From: Congeria kusceri
Taxonomy: Eukaryota > Mollusca > Bivalvia > Myida > Dreissenidae
Assembly: GCA_027627225.1 (NCBI GenBank)
Contig: CM051024.1
Span: forward strand, 45,118,347-45,182,346
Reading direction: 5' to 3'
DNA length: 64,000 nt
Notes under the pieces: generated by a model
Seen by the model: the letters and a program-made list of their open reading frames with translations, nothing else
What the model was told of the DNA's origin: nothing
Database searches by the model: none
Program-made: the position numbers and the translations under genes
Shown: piece after piece, positions 25,119 to 37,335 of the stretch
Position numbering within the stretch: the first letter of the stretch is position 1
Layout of the letters: each line of letters begins with the position of its first letter

Positions 25119-25384
25119 CAGGGCCCGTATCCACACAGCTCCTTAGGGAAAACTTAAGTAAATTCCTTAAATTCATAAAATTCCTTAAGTCTCTGTCTGT
25201 TTCATGTATAGGTCTTTTAACATTAAAATGTTGTAAACTTGTAAATATTGCTTATATATTTAATATTGCAACCTTCCTTGTACATAAATCATTAGATTTC
25301 ACATATAAACTTTGATCTGAAAATTCCACTTAAGTACAACTTAAGTTAAGATTTCCCTTAGGAGCTTTGTGACTACCAACCCTG
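25119..25384. mobile_element. 266-bp MITE with long terminal inverted repeats
   Basis: The left end 'cagggcccgtatccaca' + 'cagctccttagggaaaactt' is mirrored by the right end 'cccttaggagctttgtg' + 'actaccaaccctg', with about 40 bp of imperfect pairing. The interior has no coding frame. I could not identify a target duplication. The same termini appear as a fragment near 14200. Confidence 0.8.
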
Positions 25385-26160
25385 ATCGTCATTTTTTATT
25401 CAGGAATGTTTATTTTTATTTCAGAAAATTATCACAAATATTTAAAACGGAATACAATGTGTATTGCCCATGAACTGAACGTTTTAAAATATAAGAATGC
25501 AGTGAAAATATATTACCAATGCACACAAAAACAAACAATTTAAAATGACAGCAAGTATATATATATTACACACAATACATACAACATCAATAGTTTACAG
25601 AATACTATTAAAAATAAATATGTTTGTCATGAATGCATTAAGCGACATGTTGTGTAAAGTAGCAGCGTGTACCTTTCGTGCAATACGACTTTATACAACA
25701 AAATCAAATGATACAAGTTCTAAGAAGACAATACTAGTTAGCAAATATTCTATATTTATTTCCTGTTATTGTGTGAAAAAGAAATCAAGGTGCTAAACAC
25801 AACACAACTTTCAAAAAATATGTTATTGCAATCTTCGAGTGACACACATTTCATTGTACACATTGCAATTACTGGCGTGTACTCAAGTAGGTTAAATCAA
25901 GTGCCGTTGTGTCTACACCGGTCTAACAGCCTTGTGTACTCACGCTCTAAGCATTATGGGTATGCGCTACTTTCCAGAGTAGCTCGCAATGGTTGATTTA
26001 ACATCGCATTGAGGCTAGATACCAGTAAATCAATGTGTTTTCCTCCGTGTTACATTCGAAATATTGCCGTTTACTGGTCTTTCTTTTTTTTCTGCTATAA
26101 AAAGCATTTAGCAATGTCAGAGATGCATTTTGTGGTTATTTCTAATATCCTCTGTGTGTT
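25385..26160. other. No gene seen
   Basis: AT-rich, with short open frames (25545-25996) lacking domains or splice pairs. Confidence 0.5.
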
Positions 26161-26164
26161 TAGA

Positions 26165-26293
26165 ACATTTGTGTGCATTTCTTTGGACGCTAACTGGAAA
26201 GATGAGCTTTTGGGATGTGTTTACTGTGGCATGGGGCTTTTGTCGAAATATGACTGCCGGAACCCTAGTTTCGACCGGTGTCTGCATTCAGGT
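26165..26293 (+). pseudogene. Degenerate BIR-like half-domain exon
   Basis: The segment lies between an acceptor (CTCTGTGTGTTTAG) and a strong donor (TTCAG|GTGAGA). One frame reads DELLGCVYCGMGLLSKY and then NPSFDRCLHS. The spacing and residues CxxCGxGL...NPxxDR resemble the second-half BIR exon of the two IAP genes (CFxCGxGL...DPWxEH). The His ligand would be Arg and the final Cys is absent. A second frame is also open. This could be a dead BIR exon or coincidence. Confidence 0.3.
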
Positions 26294-26479
26294 GAGACGC
26301 ATTTTCTTAGAAGTAACAAGCCATATATTTTTTTGCAATTTTTGGAAGAGAAAATATTCATTTTTAAAGTGACAGCAGGCTTGCACAAACTGAAATCTGA
26401 AAGTTCTCCGTTTTATAATGGAAATTGGATTTACTGCCATCTAACGTTTAATTTTCTCAAAAAACGAAAGTGAAAGTAG

Positions 26480-28207
26480 CTTTTTATAATAAACGCGCTA
26501 AACAGCGAACTACTGGTATTTTATTTAACAGAAATATATTCTACTGTCAGTATTAACTTAATATTAGACTGATTAATGGTATCAATAAAGTCATTTCATG
26601 AACCAACTATCATACGCGGGATTACTTCTTGCGTAAGCACATTTCGCCATTTGGGGCGAAATAATGCGGTAAAGTACAGAGGTTTGGCATGTGACGTCAT
26701 CCTCTGTGTATAGAATGATCAAGTGCAACCATTATTTATAGAAACGGATGCCAAACCTATATCCGCATAATGCGTCATTAAATTGTATATTCGTTTTGTT
26801 GTTGTTGTTATTATTTCCTAACATGCTGAACCGTTATAAATTTGTAAATAACCTAAATGAACCCCACAATAAATGTAACCTTAACATGCACCAGCAATAA
26901 GGCGTAAACAAATGTTAGTTTCAGGTTACCCGACCTACCATAAAAAATGCCCCGACCCTAGAACATTTTATTAAGAAGGTCAGATGTTTTGTTTGTTTGT
27001 TTATTTTATTTTTGTTCCAATAGTTAAATGCTTTCAGTTTGAGAATCTTCAAGTTGACTATTTGAAAATAAATCCTACCTATCTACCCTAAATTTGATGG
27101 GCATGCCACCGAAACAAACATCATTGTTTTTGCGCCTAAGCGAGTTGAATAGGTTAGGATTAGAATGTAAACGATTCCAATCGGCTCCCAGACTGACCCA
27201 ATTAACTGATTAATCAATTACTAGGTCACCGAGAACGTTTTGAATTGAATAGCATGCTGCTTTACTTATAAATCTTTCCGCGATTATCCCATAATTTGCT
27301 CTTATATAGAAAGCGGTGAATTATCCGACCCTTTATATTTTTTCAAACATTTTATGTTCTTATCGCATTCATTATAACTCTGATCATCATTTCACCAAGA
27401 TACTGGATATTAAAAATAGCACTTCTTTCGTTCGCGTAGGCCTAGATGCGTTCAAACGGTAGCGTAAGACCATCGGCTCTTCAATTGCGGTTCATCAGCG
27501 AACAACTTAACATAATGCTACTGAAATTGCTGCCATAGAACCATAATATCGTGTAAAAGCAACAATAATGTACTGCACCGGTATCAAGAATTTCGCAAAC
27601 TATATTCAAAGGAACAAATATAAAATGCATTGGTAAAAATAAATGCAAACCAATAAAGACTTGTAATTGTGGCGTGAAAAAGCAACGTATGGCGATAAAA
27701 TAGATAGATGAGTAAAGGTATCCCCTTTAATAAGCCCTTAAATACTTTACTTAAACATCAAATTATAATAAATGGCACTTATACTGAAAATAATGTACAT
27801 GTCTATATAAATCGGGTGACAGTGTAAGAGCGTGTAAACGTGCATACATGTATTTCCACATGTCATCTTAAAAAATAAAAATAAATAAATATAAAGTAAG
27901 AAAAGTCAAGCGCTTGTCATTGCACATATTAAACAAGTAGATTTCTAGGAAAGTTATACACAATTTTTTTCGATTGTAGTATTTTTTTCCAAAAGAGATA
28001 CATACTTTGGAAAACATTTAATTGAAAAATATTTTCAATTTCTAGCTCATAATACTGCATATATCTTACACATTGTGAACTCAAATAATATATATTTGAC
28101 ACATCAAAAAAATAAATGAAAACATTTAGTAAACTAATGAATATAACATTACATACACAAATTATATGTACATTTAAGCAAAAGCTTGAAACATTAACCA
28201 AAGCAAT
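26480..28207. other. No gene seen
   Basis: Low-GC sequence without coding frames or tandem structure. It lies beyond the RING exon of the second IAP copy, so its left part could hold that gene's 3' UTR. Confidence 0.5.
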
Positions 28208-28404
28208 TCAAGCCATAAGAATTCTGATATTTCCTTCAATTTTCGCCCTGCAGATGGCGCATTTCCTCAGTGCGCATGAGCATTTCACACACGTGACCAT
28301 GTGACCACAGGGCAGGAAGACCACGCATACGTCACTGTCCATGCACACTTTGCACATCTACTGCTGCTTCATTTTCAGATTTTCATCCAGAATGACACTG
28401 ATAT
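28208..28404 (-). pseudogene. RING exon of the second IAP copy with in-frame TAG
   Basis: Starts after TTTGTCAG with AT, as in the intact gene. It reads DENLKMKQQ, then TAG, then MCKVCMDSDVCVVFLPCGH and onward with all eight zinc ligands present, ending in TGA. The TAG is one transition away from CAG (Gln). The ORF after the stop is otherwise undamaged, which suggests the nonsense change is recent. Confidence 0.8.
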
Positions 28405-29002
28405 CTGACAAATAATATGGCAAATATTGCATATACATGTATTTAGTAAGAGAATAACAGATTTAATATATTTTACAACAAATACATGTATATCACACAT
28501 TCAATAACTCACAAACAAAATATTGGCTTCTGTATTCTTACAAGCATGTATTGTTTTACAGTTAAAAAATAATTAATATTTGGTTAATTTCCTTTTAAAT
28601 AAATACTTAATTTTAACTCAAGATATCTTGAATTTGACTATTAAAAGGCTCGTGATATTATTCTACCGATCCCAAAATTAACAATTCGTAAAAATGCCAT
28701 TCGGAATTCTATTAACTATATTGACAACGATAACACGCTAATTAATTATCAACTGATTGAAACAAATTATATTTTGCTTTGAAATAGCATATTCAATTGT
28801 AGTTGAATAAGTTCAAGTGTTATTGCATTTTATAGTTTATAACTAGACATGTGTCCGTAGGACACGGATGCAACCACATTTCGCTGGTTGTCACAAAACT
28901 CTGCTGATGTCGGAAAAAATGCACCAAAATACCCAGGTGCGCAAGTTTACATGCTGATGAAAATGTTTATAAAGTTTCACCAGTCTACCAGTTATACTTT
29001 TT

Positions 29003-32000
29003 AGCTCACCTGAGCACAAAGTGCTCATGGTGAGCTTTTGTGATCGCCCATTGTCCGTCGTGCGTATGTGCGTGCGTGCGTGCGTGTGTGCGTGCGTCGT
29101 CAACTTTTCATTCAAACAACATCTCCTCCTAAACCGCTAGGCAGATTTTCACCAAACTTCGCAGGAATGATCCTTGTGTGGACCTCTTTCGAAGTTGTTC
29201 ATATCTTTCCGGTCTGTTGCATATGTAGGTCACCAGAGCTAAAAATATATTTAAAAAGTGAAAACTTTAAAAGTCTTCTCCTATGAAACCGCAAGGCTCA
29301 GGGCTTTCATATTTGATGTGTGACATCCTCTAGTGGTCCTCTACTAAGATTGTTCAAATGATGTCCTTGGGGTCAAAAGTGGCCACGCCCCAGGGGTAAC
29401 ATGGTTTATCTAGACTTATATAGCAAAATGACTTTAAAAATCTTCTCCTCTGAAACCGCAAGGCCTAGAGGTTTCATATTTGGTATGTAACATTGTATAG
29501 TGGTCCTCTACAAAGATTGTTCAAATAATGCCCCTGGGGTCAAAACTGGCCAAATCCCAGGGGTCACATGGTTTATATAGACTTAAATAGCAAAATGACT
29601 TTAAAAATCTTCTCCTCTGAAAGCGCAAGGCCCAGAGGTTTCATATTTGGTATGTAGCATTGCATAGTGGTCCTCTACAAAGAGTGTTGAAATGATGCCC
29701 CTGGGGTCAAAACTGGCCACAATCCGGGGGTCACATGGTTTATACAGACTTAAATAGCCAAATGAATTTTAAAATCTTCTCCTCTGAAACTGCAAGGCCT
29801 AGAGGTTTCATATTCGATTGGTAACATTGCATAATGGTCCTCTACAAAGATTGTTCAAATGATGCCCCTTGGGTCAAAATTGGCCACACCCCGGGGATGA
29901 CATGGTTTATATAGACTTAAATAGCAAATGACTTGTAAAATCTTCTCCTCTGAATCCGCAAGGCCCAAAGGTTTCATATTTGGTATGTAACATTGTGTAG
30001 TGGTCCTCTACAAAGATTGTTCAAATTATGCACCTGGGGTAAAAAATGACTCCACCCCGTGGGTCACATTGTTTATACTGCAGCACTATAATTTCAATAA
30101 GCCTCCAACACTCAAAAATCAACACAGCAGACGACATTCCAGCCAGGTGTATACAGTGTGTTATTTTTAGATCTAATAAAACCAGCTAGCAAGTTACAGA
30201 TTGTTGTGAGGGTGCTTTAGAGAATCGTTGGAGATGACCATTGAAATGCATAGAAAATGTTACCCACCAGCATGGTCAATCATATTGTTGTGTAAGTAAA
30301 TTAGCTGGATGTAATGGTTAGGCAATGTGTAATAAATGTAGTCAATCAGTCTTAGTATATAAGACCGACTTATATCATATATTTTCACTTTAGATCTACT
30401 ACATTGAATTTGTTTACAGGCGAAGTGTACATTTCTAATTTAATAATGAAATGCCAAATATGAAATGATAGCATTAGATCTATAAGTAGTCTACTTTAGG
30501 TGGAACTGCACAATTTTTTGTAAGACAAAATGAATCAGCAATCGAGTCTGTGGCTCTGACACTGCAGTCTGTTTCACCAGCATGTACAGAAACATGTAGC
30601 ATAGAGCCTAAAGTCTAGTCATCTACTTTAAACCTTTCATTTGTACAGTTTAATTAAATGTGTGCAGTACACAAAAAAACTACACACATATCATTTCTCT
30701 CCAACAAAGTTCTTAATGCTTTGTTGGCAGCCTCCACCCAAGGACCTCTTCTCAGGAGAACAACTTTTTAGTACCAGATATTGGACAGGGCTTTCATATG
30801 TGATATGTGACATCCTGTAGTGGTCCTCTACTAAGATTGTTCAAATGATACCCCTGGGGTCAAAACTGGCCACGCCCCAGGGGTCACATGGTTTATATTA
30901 GACTTATATAGCAAAAAGACTTTAAAAATCTTCTCCTCTGAAACCACAAGGCCCAGAGGTTTCATATTTGGTATATAACATTGTATAGTGGTCCTTTACA
31001 AAGATTGTTCAATTGATGCCCCTGGGATCAAAACTGTCCACACCACAGGGCTCACATGGTTAATATAAATGTCAATAGCAAAATGACTTTAAAAAAACTT
31101 CTCCTCTGAAACCACAAGGCCCAGAGGTTTCATATTTGGTTGGAAACATTGTATAAAGATTGTTCAAATGATGCTCCTGGGGTCAAAACTGGGCACACCC
31201 TAGGGGTCACCAGGTTTATATAGACTTAAATAGCAAAATGGCTTTAAAAATCTTCTTCTCGGAAACAGCAAGGCCCAGAAGGTTTCATATTTCGTATGTA
31301 ACATTGTATAGTAATCCTCTACAAAGACTGCTCAAATGATGCCTTTGGGGTCAAAACTGGCCACACCCCAGGGCTCACATGGTTGATATGGACTTAAACA
31401 GCAAGATGACTTTAAAAATCTTCTCCTCTGAAACTGCAAGGCCTAGAGGTTTCATATGTGGTATGTGACATTTTATAGTGGTCCTCTGCAAAGATTCTTC
31501 AAATGGTCCCATTGGTCAAAACTGGCCCTGCCCTGGGGGTCACATTGTTTATATAGACCTAAATAGCCAAATGACTTAAAAATCTCCTGAAATCGCAGTT
31601 TTTTTGTTTGTGATATGTAATATTGTATAGTGGTCCTCCACAAAGATATTTCAAATTATGCCCCTGGGGTAAAAAGTGGCCATGACCCGGGGCGTCACAT
31701 GATTTATATAGACTTATATGGCAAGTGGGCCTTAAAAATCTTCCTTGTTTAAACCGTAAGGCCCAGAGGTTTTATATTTTGCGTAAAACATTGTGGAGTG
31801 GTCATCTACAAAGATTGTTCAAATCATGTCCCTGGGGTTAAACTTGGCCACCCCCTGGGGGTCACATGGTTTATACACATTTAAATAGCAAAATGACTTG
31901 AAAAATCTCCTCTGATACCGCAAGGCCCAGTGTAATCATATTGGGTATGTAACATTGAAAAGTGGTCCACTACAAATATTGTTCAAATTATGCCCCTGGG

Positions 32001-32178
32001 GTACAAGGTGGCCATGCCCTGTGGGTCACATGGTTTATATAGACTAAACAAATATTTGAAATTACAAGGCCCAGATCTTTATATTCAGGTAAGGCGTTTA
32101 GTGCCGTTTTTCCCTCTTGTTATTAGCCATTATGCCTTAAACTCAGGTGAGCGACCTAGGGTCATCATGGCCCTCTTG
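29003..32178. mobile_element. Nested repeat element with internal tandem units of about 162 bp
   Basis: Starts 'agctcacctgagcac' and ends 'ctcaggtgagcgacc...ccctcttg', so the outer motifs are inverted. The interior is an array of units containing 'cttctcctctgaaaccgcaa', 'ggtttcatatttggtatgta', 'tggtcctctacaaagattgt' and 'ggggtcacatggtttatata'. About 5 units precede and about 8 follow a 0.72-kb unrelated stretch (30063-30785). No protein is encoded. The architecture (fixed ends plus tandem core) is that of a non-autonomous transposon with a minisatellite core. Confidence 0.75.
30063..30785. other. Non-tandem insert inside the nested element
   Basis: Sequence unrelated to the flanking 162-bp units. 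After it the array restarts with the same variant ('cagggctttcatatgtgata') that opens the first array, as if the array had been duplicated around it. No coding frame. Confidence 0.6.
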
Positions 32179-33105
32179 TTGAGTTACACGCGACATAAAT
32201 CCAAAAAAGTATAACTCCACAAAATACCCAGGTGCACAAGTTCACATGCTGATTAATATGTATATAAAGGTTCATCTCTCTAGCAATAATAAGGTATGAG
32301 TTATGCGTGACACACGTCCAAAAATGTCATTTTTGCTTTATAAAGGGCCATAACTCCGCTGATGTCAGAAAAAAAACTGCACCAAAATAACCAGGTGCAC
32401 AAGTTCACATGCTGATTAATATGTTTATAAAGTTTCAACACTCTAGCATTTATACGTTTTGAGTTACACGCGACACAAGTCATAAATGTCGTTTTTTGCT
32501 TTAAAAAAGAGGCCATTACTCCGCTGATGTAGAAACAAAAATCCACCAAAATACCCAGTAGCACAAGTTCACATGCCAATTAATATGTTTATAAAGTTTC
32601 ATCACTCCAGCAGTATTACTTTCTCTCTAAAAAAAAGGGCCATAAATGAGCTGATGTCGGAAATAAATGCACCAACATACCCAGATGCACAACTTCGCAT
32701 GCTGATAAATATGTTTATAAAGTTTTATCACTCTAGCAGTTAAACTTTTTGAGTCACGCACGACACAAGTCCAAAAATTTCTTTTTTTTCTAAAAAAGGG
32801 TCATAACTCTGCTGATGTCTGAAAAATCTTCACCGAAATACCCAGGTGCACAAGGTCACATGCTGATTAATATGTTTATAAAGTTTCATCACTCTAGCAG
32901 TAATACTTTTTGAGTTACGCGCGACACAAGTTCAAACATTTTTATCAAAAAAGAGCTATAACTCCTCTTATGCCGGAAATAAAATCACCAAAATACCCAG
33001 ATGAACAAGCCCCGATGCAGATGAATATGCTTACAAAGTTTCATCACTCTAAAGTGGGGGCATAAAAGCACATGTTAATTACATCAATGTTCTTATATAA
33101 TAACT

Positions 33106-33152
33106 TACCTACCTACCTACGACCAAATCACCAACCCACCCACCTACCTACT
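33106..33152. repeat. CTAC/CCAC microsatellite
   Basis: Degenerate (CTAC)n and (CCAC)n tract just beyond the donor of the linker exon of the second IAP copy. Confidence 0.8.
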
Positions 33153-36100
33153 ATAATTTCGCAAATAGGAAAAGGTTTTCTGATATTTGTACTTCATAAT
33201 GCCAACCTTGGGTTTCAGTGCTGGCAACACTGTCCGTGATTTCGTTAGATTTCTGCTTTTTCTGCTTTTGCTTTTTAGGCCTCGCTGCTTCACTGCCATC
33301 TGTAGACCTCTCTGTGTTTATGACAGATGGGTCTGCTTGCGGATTGGCTATGAGATATTCTATTAATTCTTCGGGCTCAACTCTGTATCCTGGAGACAAT
33401 TTTGAATTATTTGAACTGTAACGACATTAGTTTGTTCAGTGGGAAATGCTTTGGACATCTATTTGCACCACATCCCATTAGATGTGTTTAAAGCCAATAA
33501 GCAATTGAATAATATTTTGCCTTGGCGGTGATTTTTTTCATTTCGGTGTGTTATTTGTGTTTTCCGTATTGTATATGTTGCTGGTTTGGCAATAGGTCAC
33601 CAGCCTTACAGAGCAGACATTGAGTTGTTGAAACGGAATTATGTATCTACTGCTGATGCAGATGAAGTAATAATTCTGTACATTTATTTCATATGTACAG
33701 TGTAAAATATGATTGCCTTTGTCTCAGCATTTAGAAATGAATCAGTCAATCTGCAAACGTTCTGACTTCGTACGTTAGAATCCCCGCAAGGTCAGTCACG
33801 TTACAAAATTATACCTTCAGAATGATTTCTTCGAATCTGACCCAGAGCGAGAAGTGCATGCTCTTTGTTAAAGCCCATGTCTGCAACCGAGTCAACCATC
33901 GAGAAATCAGGCATCTGGAAAGTCGCGGTGTCCGATGGTGGAGCCCTTGGGTTGGCTCTATGTCGGGAAATCGTCCGCGTTTCAGTATATCGTTCTTCTT
34001 GAGTATATCCATTTGTGTTACCCTGGTATATTTAGCATGAATTTTGTACTGCTAATAAATCTCAATATAACATACGAAAGTGATAAATAATACATTTTCA
34101 TAAATAATACTAGCTACAAGTTGTGATATTAAACTAAACAACACTACATGAAAAAGTGACGACTGTTTACGTATTAGCAATAAACATGTTATGACAATGA
34201 TGTTGTTAATGATATATTATTTACATTTAGCAAAAACAACATACCAAGATATAAAAAAAATACCGAAATACAATATTTGTTTTATTACTACAAGAGATTT
34301 CTGTGTGACAAGTTTGCTCACCTGAAGTGTCCTGTGGCTTGGTGCAATGTCTAGACCTCGTTCAAAAGCTCGGCCCATGCGAACCATGTCAATGAACTCC
34401 TGGCCCCTGCACTGCCTGACGTACTCGCAGTCAGGGAACCAGTGCGCATGCTCCATCCAAGGGTCGTCCCCTTGCTGCCAGTTCCGCATGCCCCCGCCAC
34501 AATGAAAGCAGCGAACTTCGTCACCAGTGCCTGAAAATGTACAAAAAAGTCTATATAAATTAAACCGTTTCACAAAATACAGCTGTTCAAATCAAATACT
34601 TGCAAAGCATTAAGTCTTATATGAATATACAGGGAATTATTAAACAGAACATATTACATGCATAGAAAGACCTATTCTTGAAGATAGTATATGTACAAAT
34701 ATACAACAATAAACATAATTCCAAACTTAACCTAATTATCAGATTTCTCAGATGTGTGAACATATTTAAAGGGTAGTAACCTTGATTTTACTGTACCATA
34801 CGAATGCAAACTTCGAGTTCTATATGCCAAGTCAAGTATTATGACGATATAAATTACAAAATTAAGAATATTATAAAGGTATGTGTTTATGGTATAAATA
34901 TGCATGCAATATGTATATTACACACAACAGTGAAATCTTACGCTATATATCGACAGTTTTATTAAATTCATATAACTGTATAGAGTATTCGTAGAATATT
35001 GCTCTCAAATTCCTGTAATATTTTGCAATACATTTCTTATTAACGTACCTGTATAGTAAAGCCCTGCGTCCACCAGGCTATTTATCGACACAGCATGTGA
35101 GAAGGCCCTGTTTAGGTAGGTTGACATGCGATTATCTCGGCTGGCCAGGTCTGGATGCCTCGCACTTCCGATGAGAGTCTCATCGAGATAAGACCTTTCT
35201 TCTTGCGGTGTTTCTGTTCTATGTCTTTGCCCTTGTTCAGGGCGTTGATGACCATTCTTGTTGGCCTTATGTTCGGTGACATGTTTCGTCGCTTGTTTTA
35301 ATGGTAACGTTTTCTTCACCGCCGCATGCACCACTGGCTTCTTCAGTTCTAGTAGATGCATTGTGTTCCTCGTCTTTTCCATTTGCAAAATCAAAATTCG
35401 GAGATAACCTAAGGTGGGCATCCTTTACTGACTCATCCTCTTCCCACTTTCTCATTTCAAGCCCACAACTAAAACATTCGCTGACATTCTTCTCTAGGTT
35501 AAAGTAAAATCCATGCTTTGCTAATGTTGTTTCGAAAATATGTTTACACTGTGCATCATTGGGACACTTTCCATACGTTTTATATCTGTCCCATTCATCC
35601 GCCATTTTCACGTTTAACATAGCAACATTACGACTTGCTTTCCCTGTCTTTGTATGGGTTTCATGACCTGGTGTTCTGTCGTTCGGATAATCTGAATATG
35701 AATCGCTCCTTCCGGACGTATCCTGACTTTTAATTCCGTCACGATTGAAGTTGCCGTTCGATGCTACTGATGTATCTAATGTATTTTGTGTCAAGGTACA
35801 GCACACGGTGTCCTGCACATCTGGCGAAAAATAACTTTGCCATAAATGTTTGTTTAAAATATTTAATTGGGAACGTTTGTTAAAAGAACTTTCGTCTGTA
35901 GCTTGTTTTAAGCTGTCCTGAGTTTGGGATGACTTTGATTTTAACCAACAAACCACTAGCAATAAAATAATACAGTCTAAATTCGTTTTAATGAAATCCA
36001 AACAATGGCTTTTGGTCTTGAAGTCTCTGGTGATCGGTTAAAGCTCCCTTCCTTTTTCAGAGTGGTTCACAAGAACATATCGGCTAAAACTATGAACAAC

Positions 36101-36156
36101 CTTCAATGAAACTAATTCAATGCTTCCAACTTTCCAAAATGGATGAAGCAATTCGG

Positions 36157-36530
36157 TTACCAGTGTTCTATCACTAATCGACATCGTGGAAATACGTTCA
36201 CGTTTACAATCCTTATGAAAAACGATGCACTCAATCGATGGTTGCTCATTATGTTGACCACTTTACAAAATGAATTAATATACAAGTGGTCGTATTCAAT
36301 GTGATGACTGTTACAGCGGGAGAGTATGGACATCCATTCAACGCAGCCTGTGTTCCCCTTACGACGGTGTGGATCTGTTGTGCAATTAAATCTTCTAATA
36401 ACTTCAATACGGGGTTTGCAGAAATCAGAATCGTCGCTGTTATAACCAACTGTACTTACATTTGTCATTTCTCCATCGCATACGACACAGTTGCTGTCAG
36501 GACTGAAGTTTAACACAACATATTTCATAT
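36157..36530 (-). other. Open frame with one exon-like start, unassigned
   Basis: A 123-codon minus-strand frame starts with ATG at about 36528. Its first 23 codons (MKYVVLNFSPDSNCVVCDGE and three more) end at a consensus donor (AAT|GTAAGT). The phase does not match the second IAP copy's first acceptor. It may be an exon of another gene or chance. Confidence 0.25.
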
Positions 36531-36547
36531 TTGAGATGTACTAGTCA

Positions 36548-36716
36548 TACTGGAATAAGTCTTCAGATATGGTTAGACATCTGAACGTTAGCAGAGCACA
36601 GTGTACTGGAATAAGTCTTCAGATATCGTTATACATCTGAACGTTAGCAGAGCACAGTGTACTGGAATAAGTCTTCAGATATCGTTATACATCTGAACGT
36701 TAGCAGAGCACAGTGG
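36548..36716. repeat. 56-bp tandem repeat, 3 units
   Basis: Units begin 'tactggaataagtcttcaga' and end 'agcagagcacagtg'. Each contains the imperfect palindrome 'ttcagatatcgttatacatctgaa'-like core around 'tcagatat'/'acatctga'. The array lies about 0.5 kb upstream of the second IAP copy. Confidence 0.92.
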
Positions 36717-37239
36717 AATATTTCTAATATTTTTGACACAAATATTGGCGAATGAAACCTCATGAAAGATTAATGAAATTTCGTTAAAACAGATTTTTTG
36801 TATTATGGATTCATTTTACTGATATTTTCGATAGAAATACCTGTTAATTTCCTTGGTTAAGCGATTCGTGTACTGCATTATATTTGTGTTCATTTACAGT
36901 CCTAAACAAAAATATAATGTTGCAAGTTTCTTCAAACAATAGGTCATTGTCACAGTACATTAACTGAAAACGTAATAATGCGCCTATATCCAGGACATAA
37001 TTATGCATTTAATTAATGGAACACTACAATGGCGTTTCCATCAAGGATATATTTATTCATTTCTGAATATTTGTGAAACATCTTCAACCAAAGACTTTAG
37101 AATAATGTCACATCAACATCTTCATTACCAAGAGCATAATTATGATTACTGTGTTCAAAGCTAGGACGATCATAATTATGGGGAGAATTAAACTATTTCC
37201 ATTTTAAGCACCTTTAAACCCGAGCATTCTGGTGTCGTA

Positions 37240-37335
37240 TTATATTAGGGATGGCAAAACTATTCGAATATTCGATTGAATGATCGTGACTCGAATAGTT
37301 AAAACACTATTCGAATATTCGTATTTTTTATTGCT
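37240..37335. mobile_element. hAT-like terminal fragment
   Basis: 'tagggatggcaaaactattc' followed by repeated 'attcgaatattcg' palindromes is the usual appearance of one hAT-family end. A mirrored fragment lies at about 47838-47923 ('...ttattcggtgacatcccta'). Confidence 0.5.

Larger units (their letters stand above)
28842..33068. repeat. Satellite-like array of about 150-bp units, split by a nested element
   Basis: Units contain 'ggccataactccgctgatgt', 'accaaaatacccaggtgcac', 'tgctgattaatatgtttata' and 'gagttacgcgcgacacaag'. One unit lies at 28842-29002 and about six at 32179-33068. The array is interrupted exactly within 'acttttt|gagttac' by the element at 29003-32178. The whole lies in the last intron of the second IAP copy. 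Confidence 0.85.
28208..36026 (-). pseudogene. Second IAP paralogue (BIR1, BIR2, UBA-like, RING) with three lesions
   Basis: Exons: 35049-36026 (hydrophobic segment, BIR1, first half of BIR2), 34322-34530 (second half of BIR2), 33815-34022 (UBA-like, ADMGF), 33207-33389 (linker, Lys-rich) and 28208-28404 (RING). Order, phases and RING-exon length (197 nt) equal those of the 15.4-21.0 kb gene. Three defects are visible. BIR1 has Phe where the last Cys ligand should be (HLRLSPNF). Between BIR1 and BIR2 the frame shifts by one base somewhere in 35267-35421. TAG at 28358-28360 stands two residues before the first RING Cys. No start exon with an ATG was found; an A-initial acceptor at 36027-36028 matches the first gene. 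The copy is most likely a pseudogene, or a truncated BIR-only gene if the breaks are tolerated. A sequencing error could explain one lesion but hardly all three. Confidence 0.8.

Noticed and set aside
29068..29286. Open frames in the repeat arrays at 29.0-33.0 kb and 45.0-46.1 kb
   Set aside because: They follow the tandem units and shift frame from unit to unit.
35267..35421. A short intron as explanation of the frame change in the second IAP copy
   Set aside because: The only donor/acceptor pairs in the overlap would give an intron of about 50 nt or less, and the intact paralogue has none there.
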